From: Bacilli bacterium | GTDB lineage: Bacteria; Bacillota_I; Bacilli_A; RFN20; CAG-826 | Reading direction: 5' to 3' | Assembly (NCBI GenBank): GCA_016296285.1 | Contig: JAEDJP010000004.1 | Coordinates: 1 to 31,306 of the forward strand | DNA: 31,306 nucleotides | Shown here: positions 23,325 through 31,005 of the stretch, piece after piece | Layout of the letters: each line of letters opens with the position of its first letter | Position numbering within the stretch: the first letter of the stretch is position 1 | Program-made: the position numbers and the translations under genes | The notes under the pieces: generated by a model | Database searches by the model: none | What the model was told of the DNA's origin: nothing | The model's input: the letters and a program-made list of their open reading frames with translations, nothing else

Positions 23325-23921
23325 ATGGAATCCATCGACGAGTTTCTGCTTAGGCGCCATTACCTTGATATTCATGCTCTCCTCGAACGAGGCCTTTCCT
23401 ATTATCAAATCTCCTATCTTGTCAAAGCGGGAAAGCTCCGTAAACTGAATAAGCAATCGTATGAATCCCTTTCTTTCCATGGGGATCCTTGCGATTTCTT
23501 CGCGGTCCCCGCTTATGCGAAAAAGGGGGTTGTCGCCCTCCTTTCCGCGGCCATTTACCATGGGCTTTCCGATGAAAGGCTCATCGATCTATGCGTCGCG
23601 CTTCCCCGTGGGGCTCGCGTACCGAATTCCCCCGCCTATCCCCCGATGCATTTCGTGTCCTTTTCCGAGGAACGTTATCTCCTTGGAAAGATGATCGTTC
23701 AAGACGAGGACGGCAATTCTTTCTGGATTTACGATCGAGAGAAGACCGTCTGCGATGTCTTTTTCTATCGCAACAAGATTGGATTCGAGGCCGCGATGGG
23801 GGTCTTGCGGTCCTATCTTCGCTCGAGAGGCCGGGATATCGACAAACTCCTGCTTTATGGGGATGCCCTTGGAATCGGGAAAACGCTTCGACGTGTTTTG
23901 GGGATCTTGATTTACGACTAA
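23325..23921 (+). CDS. abiEi: AbiEi-type antitoxin / autoregulator (type IV TA)
   Basis: 198-aa protein with an N-terminal winged helix-turn-helix ('GLSYYQISYLVKAGKLRKLNKQSYE') and the AbiEi C-terminal region: 'VALLSAAIYHGLSD', 'VALPRGAR', 'IYDREKTVCDVFFYRNKIGFEAAMGVLRSYLRS'. In AbiE systems this antitoxin does not bind the toxin; it neutralises its effect and represses the operon. Length is typical. No Shine-Dalgarno is seen before the ATG. The stop codon sits at the point where homology to the AbiEii toxin starts, so the two are tightly coupled. The pair confers abortive phage resistance in characterised examples. Confidence 0.9.
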   Translation: MESIDEFLLRRHYLDIHALLERGLSYYQISYLVKAGKLRKLNKQSYESLSFHGDPCDFFAVPAYAKKGVVALLSAAIYHGLSDERLIDLCVALPRGARVPNSPAYPPMHFVSFSEERYLLGKMIVQDEDGNSFWIYDREKTVCDVFFYRNKIGFEAAMGVLRSYLRSRGRDIDKLLLYGDALGIGKTLRRVLGILIYD

Positions 23922-24003
23922 TCGAAATTGCGCGCAATCGGTCAAGGATAGACTGAGAAATTGCGCCGCCGCCCTTCATCGGCCCTATCAGGAAATCCTG
24001 ACG

Positions 24004-24819
24004 ATGTATGTGCTTGAAAGGGTTCTCTTCCGCCTTTCCCAATCGGTATATCGCGATCGTTTCATCCTGAAGGGAGGCGTCCTCCTTTATGGGCGTTTTG
24101 GCCCCGATTTCCCCCGCGCGACCAGCGATATCGACTTCCTTGCCCGAGGAGTTTCATCCGACGGCAAGAACATCGAGGGGATCTTTAAAACAATTTTGGC
24201 CACCCCCGTTGATGACCCGCTTTCCTTTGATTTGGAGGGACTAACTTCAGAGAGTATCGCGCTGATGGAGGACTATCATGGGATCCGCCTCTCCACAAAT
24301 GCCTATTTGGAAAGAGCTCGCATCAAACTCGTCATCGATGTCGGCTTCGGAGACGCCATTCATCCTGAAAGGGTGGTTATGGATTACCCCACGATCATCG
24401 AGAATCCATCCCCGTCCCTTTTTGCTTATTCGGTGTACTCCGTGATCGCCGAGAAGTTTGAGGCGATTGTCTCCCTTGGGGAAATCAACAGCAGATTCAA
24501 GGATTTTTTCGACATTGCCTTGATTGCTTCCAAAGACGACCTCAAAGGGGAGATTCTTGCTGAATCCTTGGCGGAAACCTTTCGTCGGCGGGGAACAAAA
24601 ACGGATTGTCGTTTGGTTTTTGGCGATGCCTTTGTCAAGAACCCGGCGCGCCTTAGGAACTGGGATGCGTTCCAAAGAGGCAAGCGAGTGTTGCAAAGGG
24701 TGCCCTTTGACCAAACGATGTCCATCCTCAAAGAGCTTTTGCTGCCTGTGATGGAAGCCATCGAGGAAAGGAAGCCATTTGCGCTCGTTTGGAATCATGA
24801 AAGCAAAAGATGGGAGTGA
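24004..24819 (+). CDS. abiEii: AbiEii-type nucleotidyltransferase toxin (type IV TA)
   Basis: Nucleotidyltransferase-like toxin. From the first ATG it is 271 aa. Motifs are 'FILKGGVLLYGRF' (Gly-Gly), 'ATSDIDFLARG' (the two catalytic aspartates), the third acidic strand 'ARIKLVIDVGFGD', and 'EKFEAIVSLGEINSRFKDFFDIALIA', the conserved Lys/Asn-Ser-Arg/Lys-Asp-Phe segment. The family N-terminus 'SVKDRLRN...ILTMYVLERVLFRLS' is encoded upstream of this ATG, from about 23911, in the same frame but with no ATG, GTG or TTG. An ACG at 23914 overlapping the abiEi stop is the best-placed alternative. Either a non-canonical start is used or the toxin lacks about 30 N-terminal residues. Confidence 0.9.
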   Translation: MYVLERVLFRLSQSVYRDRFILKGGVLLYGRFGPDFPRATSDIDFLARGVSSDGKNIEGIFKTILATPVDDPLSFDLEGLTSESIALMEDYHGIRLSTNAYLERARIKLVIDVGFGDAIHPERVVMDYPTIIENPSPSLFAYSVYSVIAEKFEAIVSLGEINSRFKDFFDIALIASKDDLKGEILAESLAETFRRRGTKTDCRLVFGDAFVKNPARLRNWDAFQRGKRVLQRVPFDQTMSILKELLLPVMEAIEERKPFALVWNHESKRWE

Positions 24820-24896
24820 CCCGTTTTCCACTCGCGCGTTTTCATTGATTCGTTCGGGATGGATGGACGAGCCATTCGATCGGGGTGCGAACATCG

Positions 24897-24965
24897 AAAG
24901 AAGCGAGAATGCATAAGAAATAGCATCGCCGAGCCTTTCTCCAAAAGTAAAAAGGGGCGATGGCC
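24897..24965. repeat. hairpin-like repeat right of abiE
   Basis: Counterpart of 23196-23250: AGAAGC, then a CATC-CC segment, then CTTTCTCCAAAA and GGGGCGA. It partly coincides with the minus-strand terminator. Confidence 0.4.
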
Positions 24966-24978
24966 AAAGCATCGTCCC
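24948..24978 (-). terminator. terminator of the 26767-25000 peptidase operon
   Basis: Read on the minus strand: GGG-A-CGATG, a 7-nt loop, CATCG-CCCC, then TTTTT. The stem has one bulged base. Confidence 0.65.
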
Positions 24979-24999
24979 TAACATGCTTTTTTGGTTCGC

Positions 25000-25527
25000 T
25001 TACGCGGCCATTTCCCCCATCCATTCGACGTTCAGATCGACGGAATCCGCCCAACGAAGCTCATTCCCGAGATCCCCGAACGCGACGAGAACGGCGTCCG
25101 TGTCCCCAGGCTCACCCACGATGTCGATTCCCTCGAATCGCATCCGGAATTCCATCCCGACGCCTTTCTCGAGGGCCACGAATCTCTTCGGAAGCACGGG
25201 GATTTCTTCCCCGTCGAGGGCGACGGAAACGGGCTTTTGGACCTGCACACCGCTCGCATGGACATGCTGAAACGGGTTTGCCGGGAACAGCAATCCCTCT
25301 TCGAAGACATCGATCCCGAAAAAGACATCCGTCCCTTTTCCTTTGAGATTTCGGATCGTCGCGGCTTTCTCCCCGGATTTTTTCATGACGATGTCGAAGG
25401 AATTCTCGGGGGCATACATCCGCATTTCGCATCCCTTGCAAGTTGGCCCGCAGGAAGAAAGCGTGAAGATCGGCGCGAGAACGAAAGCGAGTCCTGCTTT
25501 CGCGTGATTTGCTTGTTTAGAATTCAT
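25000..25527 (-). CDS. small lipoprotein downstream of cysteine peptidase 1
   Basis: 175-aa predicted lipoprotein. The signal peptide ends 'FTLSSC', and mature sequence begins CGPTCKGCEM. The rest is beta-rich with no recognised motif, ending 'DTDAVLVAFGDLGNELRWADSVDLNVEW'. The frame is open to 25689, but the ATG at 25527 gives the signal peptide and overlaps the end of the peptidase gene by 11 bp, so translation is coupled. Its place after a secreted cysteine peptidase, mirrored by a second peptidase-lipoprotein pair, suggests a partner role such as inhibitor, anchor or receptor. Sequence alone does not decide this. Confidence 0.75.
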   Translation of the reverse strand: MNSKQANHAKAGLAFVLAPIFTLSSCGPTCKGCEMRMYAPENSFDIVMKKSGEKAATIRNLKGKGTDVFFGIDVFEEGLLFPANPFQHVHASGVQVQKPVSVALDGEEIPVLPKRFVALEKGVGMEFRMRFEGIDIVGEPGDTDAVLVAFGDLGNELRWADSVDLNVEWMGEMAA

Positions 25528-26767
25528 AACGAATAAACCCCGTGACCGCCCAATTTTCCTGTTCGTATCTGCTAAGGTCAAAAAACCAAAGCCCACTATG
25601 CCATCCATTTGCGACCTCCAGGAATGTATTCCATTCAGTTTTGGTCCACCAAAGGACTTGGGATTCCCGCTTGTAATACTCGACCCCAAACACGGCTATG
25701 AAATGATCGCCGTAATAGCCGCCTTGGGTCATGAAGATGGACGGGACCCCTGCGTTCAAATCGGACTTGAAAGTAGCGCTCCCGCAATATACGGCGTGGT
25801 CAAACTCTTCGATGCCATTGAGAGAGGGCAGACCGAATTCGTCTGCAGTCTCCTCAGCGAGCCTAGATGTATTGTTGATTGATAACGCGGTCCCCTTCGC
25901 GAAGCAGGAAGGGGAAATACGATTAGCCACTTCTCTAATCTTTGCATAGAGCGCCGTTGTTGAAAAAGACCTTGGGGAAAGTTTCACTATCGCCGGGTCA
26001 GAGAACGTTCGATTTGTCCAGTCGACGCAGCCCTGAGGGTCTTCAACGGCGGGATCATAGAAATAATTCTCTTCTAGGCTTGGAAAGGCGGAAAAGTAGT
26101 TACCATAGTTTTTTTGACATAGATTGAACAATACATTGTAAGTGGCGACGGCGTAACAATTTCCTTCCGAATATTCGGAGAAGCCGCCGCCATCATTGGG
26201 AGCACGATAACGGAACGATGACAAGGATCCTTGCGTTTTATCGGAATAAGAAGCTATGGCGATTGCGCCGTCGAAGACTCCGCCCGAAAAGTGTTCGCGA
26301 ACGTATTGGTTAAGTCGAGAAGCCGGAATTGCCCCTCCGCTGGAATACCCCGCATCTACCCCGGATGAAGAATCGTTAGCTCTTGAGGTTTCGCTGAGGT
26401 CTCTCAATTGCTCGAACCCGTCATAGCGAAGAGCCCCCGTTTCCACATAGAAGATTGGGTTTTGCAAGCTTTCGGGAAGAGTCTCTTCCTCTTCAATTGC
26501 AAAGCAATCGAAATCATCTCCGCAAAGGATGTAGCCGGGGCTTCCATGAAATCGATAAAGTGTTCCTTCAATGGTCTCATCAGGCAAGACAATTGTTGCG
26601 GGAATCCGTTCGGAAATCCCAGAGCAGGGGCTTGCCCAGTCCTCGCTTTCGATGAGGGCGGAAAGTTCCTCGAAGGTGTAACTGCTGGAATCTCGAGTGC
26701 TTTCCTTCGCGCCGAAAAAAGTTGAGGCGCTTGCAATGGCAACGGTGATGAGAATGGTAGTCTTCAT
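25517..26767 (-). CDS. secreted papain-like cysteine peptidase 1
   Basis: 416-aa predicted secreted protein: signal peptide 1 to about 20, a probable prodomain to about residue 150, then a papain-like fold. Catalytic candidates are Cys204 in 'EGNCYAVATYNVLF', His355 in 'GDHFIAVFGVEYYKR' and Asn387 in 'FLEVANGWHSG'. The Cys-His and His-Asn spacing (151 and 32) and order match papain-type peptidases such as the streptopain/C39-like groups. The divergent neighbour at 26891 is a paralogue with the same motifs. AAAGGAGG precedes the ATG by 6 nt. The operon continues with the lipoprotein at 25527. The peptidase assignment is from motif order, not from a named family match. Confidence 0.75.
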   Translation of the reverse strand: MKTTILITVAIASASTFFGAKESTRDSSSYTFEELSALIESEDWASPCSGISERIPATIVLPDETIEGTLYRFHGSPGYILCGDDFDCFAIEEEETLPESLQNPIFYVETGALRYDGFEQLRDLSETSRANDSSSGVDAGYSSGGAIPASRLNQYVREHFSGGVFDGAIAIASYSDKTQGSLSSFRYRAPNDGGGFSEYSEGNCYAVATYNVLFNLCQKNYGNYFSAFPSLEENYFYDPAVEDPQGCVDWTNRTFSDPAIVKLSPRSFSTTALYAKIREVANRISPSCFAKGTALSINNTSRLAEETADEFGLPSLNGIEEFDHAVYCGSATFKSDLNAGVPSIFMTQGGYYGDHFIAVFGVEYYKRESQVLWWTKTEWNTFLEVANGWHSGLWFFDLSRYEQENWAVTGFIRYEF

Positions 26768-26808
26768 AGAATGCCTCCTTTACATTCAATAAGGCTAACT
26801 TTATTTAT

Positions 26809-26837
26809 ATGCTATTGGCGAAAGTCTCCATCGTCAA
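26809..26837 (-). promoter_or_regulatory. promoter of cysteine peptidase 1 operon
   Basis: On the minus strand TTGACG (26837-26832), a 17-nt spacer and TAGCAT (26814-26809). A normal leader with a strong ribosome binding site follows. Confidence 0.6.
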
Positions 26838-26855
26838 GGCGATTCCCTCCAACCG

Positions 26856-26884
26856 TTGACAAAATTACGTTCCTTTTCTATATT
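26856..26884 (+). promoter_or_regulatory. consensus promoter of cysteine peptidase 2; predicts leaderless mRNA
   Basis: TTGACA at 26856-26861, a 17-nt spacer and TATATT at 26879-26884. The start codon is at 26891, exactly where transcription should begin, and there is no Shine-Dalgarno. Confidence 0.8.
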
Positions 26885-26890
26885 GAGATT

Positions 26891-28072
26891 ATGATAAAAA
26901 CAATCCCGATAATATCGATGGTTCTTTCGTCTCTTTCCTCATATAATATTGACGCATTGACATATGTTGATTTGACCTATCGGGCGGAATTTGGAACTCT
27001 CTGCCCAGGCGTCCGCGCCGTGTCGAAAGTCCATTGCGAGACCGATGGGGACGAGGAAAGGCTAGTCGTCTTCGAGGACGGCAAGGCGATCGTCCTCGCT
27101 GAAGGGGACCGCTACCACCCCGTTCTCGAGGCCATCGAGGCGGAAGGGGAAAGCCGTTTCAGTCCTATATCCGGGACCCTGTGGATCAAAGGGGCCGATG
27201 GTATTGCCCCCGCGACGCAGGAGGTTTCCTCTTTTTCCGCGACCGCCTATAGTGGCGTCGACCATCCAAGGAATGATCCGAACAAGGAGTTTTTCAAATT
27301 CGATGCTCTCGGTGCCCACCTTGCCCACAATTTTCCGGGCGCAGAACCCGCTGGTAATTATCGAATCTGCGAGGAAACGGGAATTGTCGGAGCAAGACAG
27401 TACGATTTGTCCTGCTACAAAACGAGTAGCGACGCAAGTGAATCCAATTGTGAGCTTGCCGCGGGCTACGGCGTCATGAAATACCTGATCAATGACAGCC
27501 CAAGGCACGCCTCGACTTTCTCCGCGTTCCCGGATGAAGATCAGAAGAGGAATTATTATCCTCAGACAGAGGAACCGAATACCTACAATAAGGCAATGGA
27601 AAAGGGATACACTTGTCCGGAAAACCCGAAAAAGTTCGAAATCGCGTACATCACAATGAGGCAAGAAGCCCTTGCGATCGATTCCGGCCATGTTCTCGGG
27701 GGAGGATTAATCCCCGGCAACCAGTCCCAGATGCTGGAACGATTCGCCCACTATTATGGTCTTTCGTCCTTCGATGCCTACGAAGTCACGAACTACAATG
27801 CGGAAGTCAGCGGATCGCGATTCTACGACTTCATCCATGGGGACGTCCCCTTGATGTTCGGGACGACCGTCGGCCAACACGGAGCTCATGTCATCGCGGT
27901 ATTTGGCTATCGAAACTTCAAGCGTTACGAGAAGAACTTTTTTGGAGGAACCAAGGAGGTATGGAGAACCATCCTCGAGGTGCATGATGGCGCTGAGTAT
28001 TGCTATTTCGACATCACCCAATACCATGGGTTGCCTGGCTCGCTTGGCTGTTTCATCGAATACGTTTGGTAA
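26891..28072 (+). CDS. secreted papain-like cysteine peptidase 2
   Basis: 393-aa predicted secreted paralogue of the protein at 26767-25517. Signal peptide 1 to about 22, then a prodomain-like region ('RLVVFEDGKAIVLAEGD', 'SPISGTLWIKG'). Catalytic candidates are Cys187 in 'SESNCELAAGYGVMKYL', His333 in 'GAHVIAVFGYRNFKR' and Asp366 in 'ILEVHDGAEY'. The shared 'H-x-IAVFG...KR' block and the Cys-His-Asn/Asp spacing (146 and 33) tie it to peptidase 1, although Asp replaces Asn. The frame is open to 26771; the ATG at 26891 was chosen because it starts the signal peptide and sits 7 nt after the -10 box. The lipoprotein gene follows 12 bp later. Confidence 0.75.
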   Translation: MIKTIPIISMVLSSLSSYNIDALTYVDLTYRAEFGTLCPGVRAVSKVHCETDGDEERLVVFEDGKAIVLAEGDRYHPVLEAIEAEGESRFSPISGTLWIKGADGIAPATQEVSSFSATAYSGVDHPRNDPNKEFFKFDALGAHLAHNFPGAEPAGNYRICEETGIVGARQYDLSCYKTSSDASESNCELAAGYGVMKYLINDSPRHASTFSAFPDEDQKRNYYPQTEEPNTYNKAMEKGYTCPENPKKFEIAYITMRQEALAIDSGHVLGGGLIPGNQSQMLERFAHYYGLSSFDAYEVTNYNAEVSGSRFYDFIHGDVPLMFGTTVGQHGAHVIAVFGYRNFKRYEKNFFGGTKEVWRTILEVHDGAEYCYFDITQYHGLPGSLGCFIEYVW

Positions 28073-28084
28073 GGAGGAAGAACC

Positions 28085-28744
28085 GTGAAGAAAAAAGAAT
28101 TGGCATTTGCCGTTATGGCCCTCATGGCAATCCCCTTGTCTTCTTGTTGGTGGAAAAAAGGGGTGATCGTCGATGAACTCGAGATCGGCCAAACCGTTCC
28201 GATTTACGGCGATCCAGACGGGAAAGACTTTATCGGAACGTTTTCCCCCGAAATCCACGACGATTCCTTTTGCCTTCATTTCGAGATGGAAAGGGAAATC
28301 GAGTTCACCTTCTTGCCCGAGCACGTCCAACGTTTGAGATATTCCGTCATCTTCCCGGGCTCTTCGACGCCGAATCGATTCTACGGCGCCGAACTGTTTT
28401 CGCTTGAGAAAGGTTATTCTTTGAAGGATCCCGAAGGGGTTTCCCACGAGCTTTTCCACGGGGTCTTCCACGATGGAATTCAACTTGATCTCGAGAATCC
28501 CCGTGTCATTTTCGAAAAAGGGACGAACGAAATCCAGGTCCCCCTTCTTGACGAGAGCATGGAACTAGATTCGTTTGAAGGCGCGGATCTCCTTTATTCC
28601 TATCGATATGAACCACACACACCCTACATCTTTCTCGGGGATGTCATTTATCTAGACCCGGTCAGCGTGGAAAATGGCCACTCAAAGGGAATCTTTTACG
28701 TGGGAGGCCGAAGGTTCGGGGAGATTCCCTCCTTTTCGGCTTAG
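28085..28744 (+). CDS. lipoprotein downstream of cysteine peptidase 2 (GTG start)
   Basis: 219-aa predicted lipoprotein with signal peptide and 'IPLSSC' lipobox (Cys21). The mature part is beta-rich and acidic, with no known motif. GTG at 28085 is the start, with AAGGAGG 8 nt upstream, just after the peptidase stop. The pair mirrors the divergent peptidase 1 / lipoprotein pair, but the two lipoproteins show no obvious sequence similarity to each other. A partner role (inhibitor or immunity, or surface tether) is possible, comparable in layout to staphopain-staphostatin operons, though no staphostatin-like sequence is seen. Confidence 0.75.
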   Translation: MKKKELAFAVMALMAIPLSSCWWKKGVIVDELEIGQTVPIYGDPDGKDFIGTFSPEIHDDSFCLHFEMEREIEFTFLPEHVQRLRYSVIFPGSSTPNRFYGAELFSLEKGYSLKDPEGVSHELFHGVFHDGIQLDLENPRVIFEKGTNEIQVPLLDESMELDSFEGADLLYSYRYEPHTPYIFLGDVIYLDPVSVENGHSKGIFYVGGRRFGEIPSFSA

Positions 28745-28811
28745 GATAAGCAATTCTCTTTGGTTTTCCCTTCTTGGGGATTTTCGCGTTGGATTCCGGA
28801 AACCGATCCAT

Positions 28812-28838
28812 AAAAAAGCCCCGGGTCTTTCCCGAGGC
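28812..28838 (-). terminator. terminator of the 30219 lipoprotein gene
   Basis: Read on the minus strand: GCCTCGGG, a 5-nt loop, CCCGGGGC with one mismatch, then TTTTTT. It serves the minus-strand gene; no equally clear plus-strand terminator is seen after 28744. Confidence 0.8.
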
Positions 28839-28857
28839 GAATGGAAGGAAGAGGAAC

Positions 28858-30219
28858 TCAGGCGTCCACGAGGGTGGCGAGCCATTCGTCCATCACGGGG
28901 ACGTCGGTGACACCGAAATCGAGGAAGTGGAAATCCATCCCGTCACCCGTGTTCGCGATGATGGTGAAATAGATCTCTTCCGCGCCTGGGGCATCCACCG
29001 CGGTGGTCTCGATGACGAGGGCCACGGGGCTGATGCCGGCGTTCTCGAACGCGGTTAGCGCCCCGACGTTGGAGGCGAAGTCGTAGACGATCGCGGCATT
29101 CGAGGTCATGAAGGCCTCGGTCATGTCCTCGTGGAGGATCGTGGAATAGGGGTTCACGTACTCGAGGCTGTCCCAAAGGAGCAAGGAGCTCGGGTAATTG
29201 TAGGCCTCGACCACGGACGTCGTGGAGGAATTGTAGGGGAAGGATTCCATGACGGAGACGCTCGTGATGTCGCGGCCGTCGCTCTCGCTGCTCGGGGTCG
29301 CGAGGTAGCAGCCCTTGAGGGTCTTGCCCGTCGCGGGGTCGACCTTGTTGTCAACGCCGACCATGCCGGTCGGGATGAGGCCTTGGGAAAGCATCTCGCT
29401 GCCGGTCGAGAGGAGATAGTAATCCTCGTGGAAACGCTCATAGGCCCCGACCTTGCCGGAATCCGTGTAGTAGAGATGGGTGTAGTTGTTCCCCTTCATG
29501 AGGGCTTTCGCGCGGGACAGGGCGTGCTCCGGGACGAGGGCCTTGCCGCCGTCCTCGAGGAATTCGCGCACGACGGTGTCCTCGGTCGCCTGGATGTCCT
29601 TCACGTCGTAGGAGATGGAATAGGATCCCCCGTCGAGGGTGAGGTAGCCGGAGATGTGGAGGCTTTCGCCTTGGATGACCGCGCTCACCTGCGAGAAGGA
29701 GGGGTAATTCGTCCGGTCGAGCCCGGCGATGTCAAGAAGCGCGAGGCGCCCGGCTTTGGACGAGATGGAAAGGCGCGCGTCTTCCTTGCCCTCGAGGCTC
29801 GATGCGTCGAAGTCCGCGAAGCTGCCGAAGAGGCCGGATCCCCAAAGGGAGGTGAGGGTCGCGCCTTCCTCGTCCACGAGGACTTCCCCGGGGAGGACCG
29901 CGCCGTTTTGGAGGGAGAACGGATAGACGCCCTCACTCCCTTGGATGTAGCCGATCTCGTAGGAAGGATCCTTGAAGTGGTAGGAGAAGTCGTCGAAATA
30001 CGCCGTGGCGCTCGAATAGAGCTTGCTGTTGCCCCCCGCGATGGAATAGATCGCGATGTCGACGGTGTAGTTGCGCGCCGCCTTGAGGCTCAAAAGCAAG
30101 GACGCCGGGGACGAGGAATCGATCTCGACGCTCGTCGGCTCGGTGTTCGAAGGGGAGTCGTTCCCGCAGGAAGCGAGGAGGGAAACAAGAGATAGGGCAA
30201 AGAAGATTCTGGTTTTCAT
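28858..30219 (-). CDS. secreted lipoprotein, unknown function
   Basis: 453-aa predicted lipoprotein. Signal peptide with 'SLLASC' lipobox (Cys18), then a short Asn/Ser/Glu-containing linker to about residue 40. The first 250 residues are beta-rich ('YTVDIAIYSIAGG', 'YPFSLQNGAVLPGE', 'LHISGYLTLDGGSYSISYDV'). This resembles the beta-sheet organisation of surface lipoproteins of unknown function. The last 200 residues are mixed alpha/beta and end at a double terminator region. AGGGGG lies close before the ATG. It is convergent with the peptidase 2 cassette and divergent from the HAD phosphatase gene. No catalytic motif is seen. Confidence 0.85.
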   Translation of the reverse strand: MKTRIFFALSLVSLLASCGNDSPSNTEPTSVEIDSSSPASLLLSLKAARNYTVDIAIYSIAGGNSKLYSSATAYFDDFSYHFKDPSYEIGYIQGSEGVYPFSLQNGAVLPGEVLVDEEGATLTSLWGSGLFGSFADFDASSLEGKEDARLSISSKAGRLALLDIAGLDRTNYPSFSQVSAVIQGESLHISGYLTLDGGSYSISYDVKDIQATEDTVVREFLEDGGKALVPEHALSRAKALMKGNNYTHLYYTDSGKVGAYERFHEDYYLLSTGSEMLSQGLIPTGMVGVDNKVDPATGKTLKGCYLATPSSESDGRDITSVSVMESFPYNSSTTSVVEAYNYPSSLLLWDSLEYVNPYSTILHEDMTEAFMTSNAAIVYDFASNVGALTAFENAGISPVALVIETTAVDAPGAEEIYFTIIANTGDGMDFHFLDFGVTDVPVMDEWLATLVDA

Positions 30220-30267
30220 ACCCCCTAACTTTACCGATACGCCCGGAAAAGTAAACCCCCATTTTGC

Positions 30268-30297
30268 TTATGGAAAAAAACGCGCGCGGAATATAAT
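30268..30297 (+). promoter_or_regulatory. putative promoter of the HAD phosphatase gene
   Basis: TTATGG at 30268-30273, an 18-nt spacer and a perfect TATAAT at 30292-30297. The ATG follows 9 nt later with no Shine-Dalgarno. Confidence 0.6.
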
Positions 30298-30306
30298 AGA
30301 AAGAAC

Positions 30307-31002
30307 ATGGAATCACGTCCCACGCGCCTCGTCGCGCTTGACCTCGACGACACCCTCGCCCCGATCGCGAAACCCGCCTCCATGGAAGCGGTCTCTTGCT
30401 TGCGCGCCCTCGAAGAACGCGGGACGGTCATCGCCCTTTGCTCCGGCAAGCCCCTTTATTACCTCACCGGTTTCGCCCGCCAGCTCGGCCTTTCCCGCCC
30501 CTACCTCATCGGGGAGAACGGCGCGACCCTTCAAGAGGGGGTCGCCTTGCCCCCAAAAGAACGCCTCGTCTTGACCAAGGAAACCGCGGCCATCCGCGCC
30601 CTCGCCAAGCGAAAGGAAGAACTCGCGGACTTGATCCCCGGCCTTTATTTCCAGCCCAATGATTGCGGACTCACCCCCTTCCCGACGAGCAAGGAGGAAT
30701 ACGACGCCATCCTCGCTTTCGACGATGCGCGTCCGATCCCCGGGGTCAAGCGCTACCGCCAATGCGACTCGATCGATTTCGCCCCGCAGGACGTCGACAA
30801 GGGAAAGGCGCTTGCTTTCCTCGCGAAGCGGCTTGACATCCCCATGGAAGAAGTCGTCGCCATCGGGAACGCCGAGAACGACGCCCCGATGCTCGAGGTC
30901 GCCGGTCTCTCCATCAAGATCGGGGACGATCCGCGCCTCGAGGCGGACCTTTCCTTCCCTTGCGTCGAGGAGGCCTTGCGCCATCTTTTGCGGGAGGAAT
31001 GA
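30307..31002 (+). CDS. Cof/HAD-superfamily phosphatase
   Basis: 231-aa HAD hydrolase. Motif I is DLDDTLAP with nucleophile Asp12 and acid/base Asp14; motif II Ser46 is in 'IALCSGKP'; 'GENGA' at 69-73 is typical of Cof-type enzymes; motif III Lys165 is in 'DVDKGKAL'; motif IV 'GNAENDAPML' starts near 187 with the metal-binding aspartates. Such enzymes dephosphorylate sugar phosphates, phosphoglycolate or flavin intermediates; the substrate cannot be read here. It begins just after a TATAAT box with only a few leader bases. The stop is 3 bp before the next gene's ATG. Confidence 0.92.
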   Translation: MESRPTRLVALDLDDTLAPIAKPASMEAVSCLRALEERGTVIALCSGKPLYYLTGFARQLGLSRPYLIGENGATLQEGVALPPKERLVLTKETAAIRALAKRKEELADLIPGLYFQPNDCGLTPFPTSKEEYDAILAFDDARPIPGVKRYRQCDSIDFAPQDVDKGKALAFLAKRLDIPMEEVVAIGNAENDAPMLEVAGLSIKIGDDPRLEADLSFPCVEEALRHLLREE

Positions 31003-31005
31003 ACC

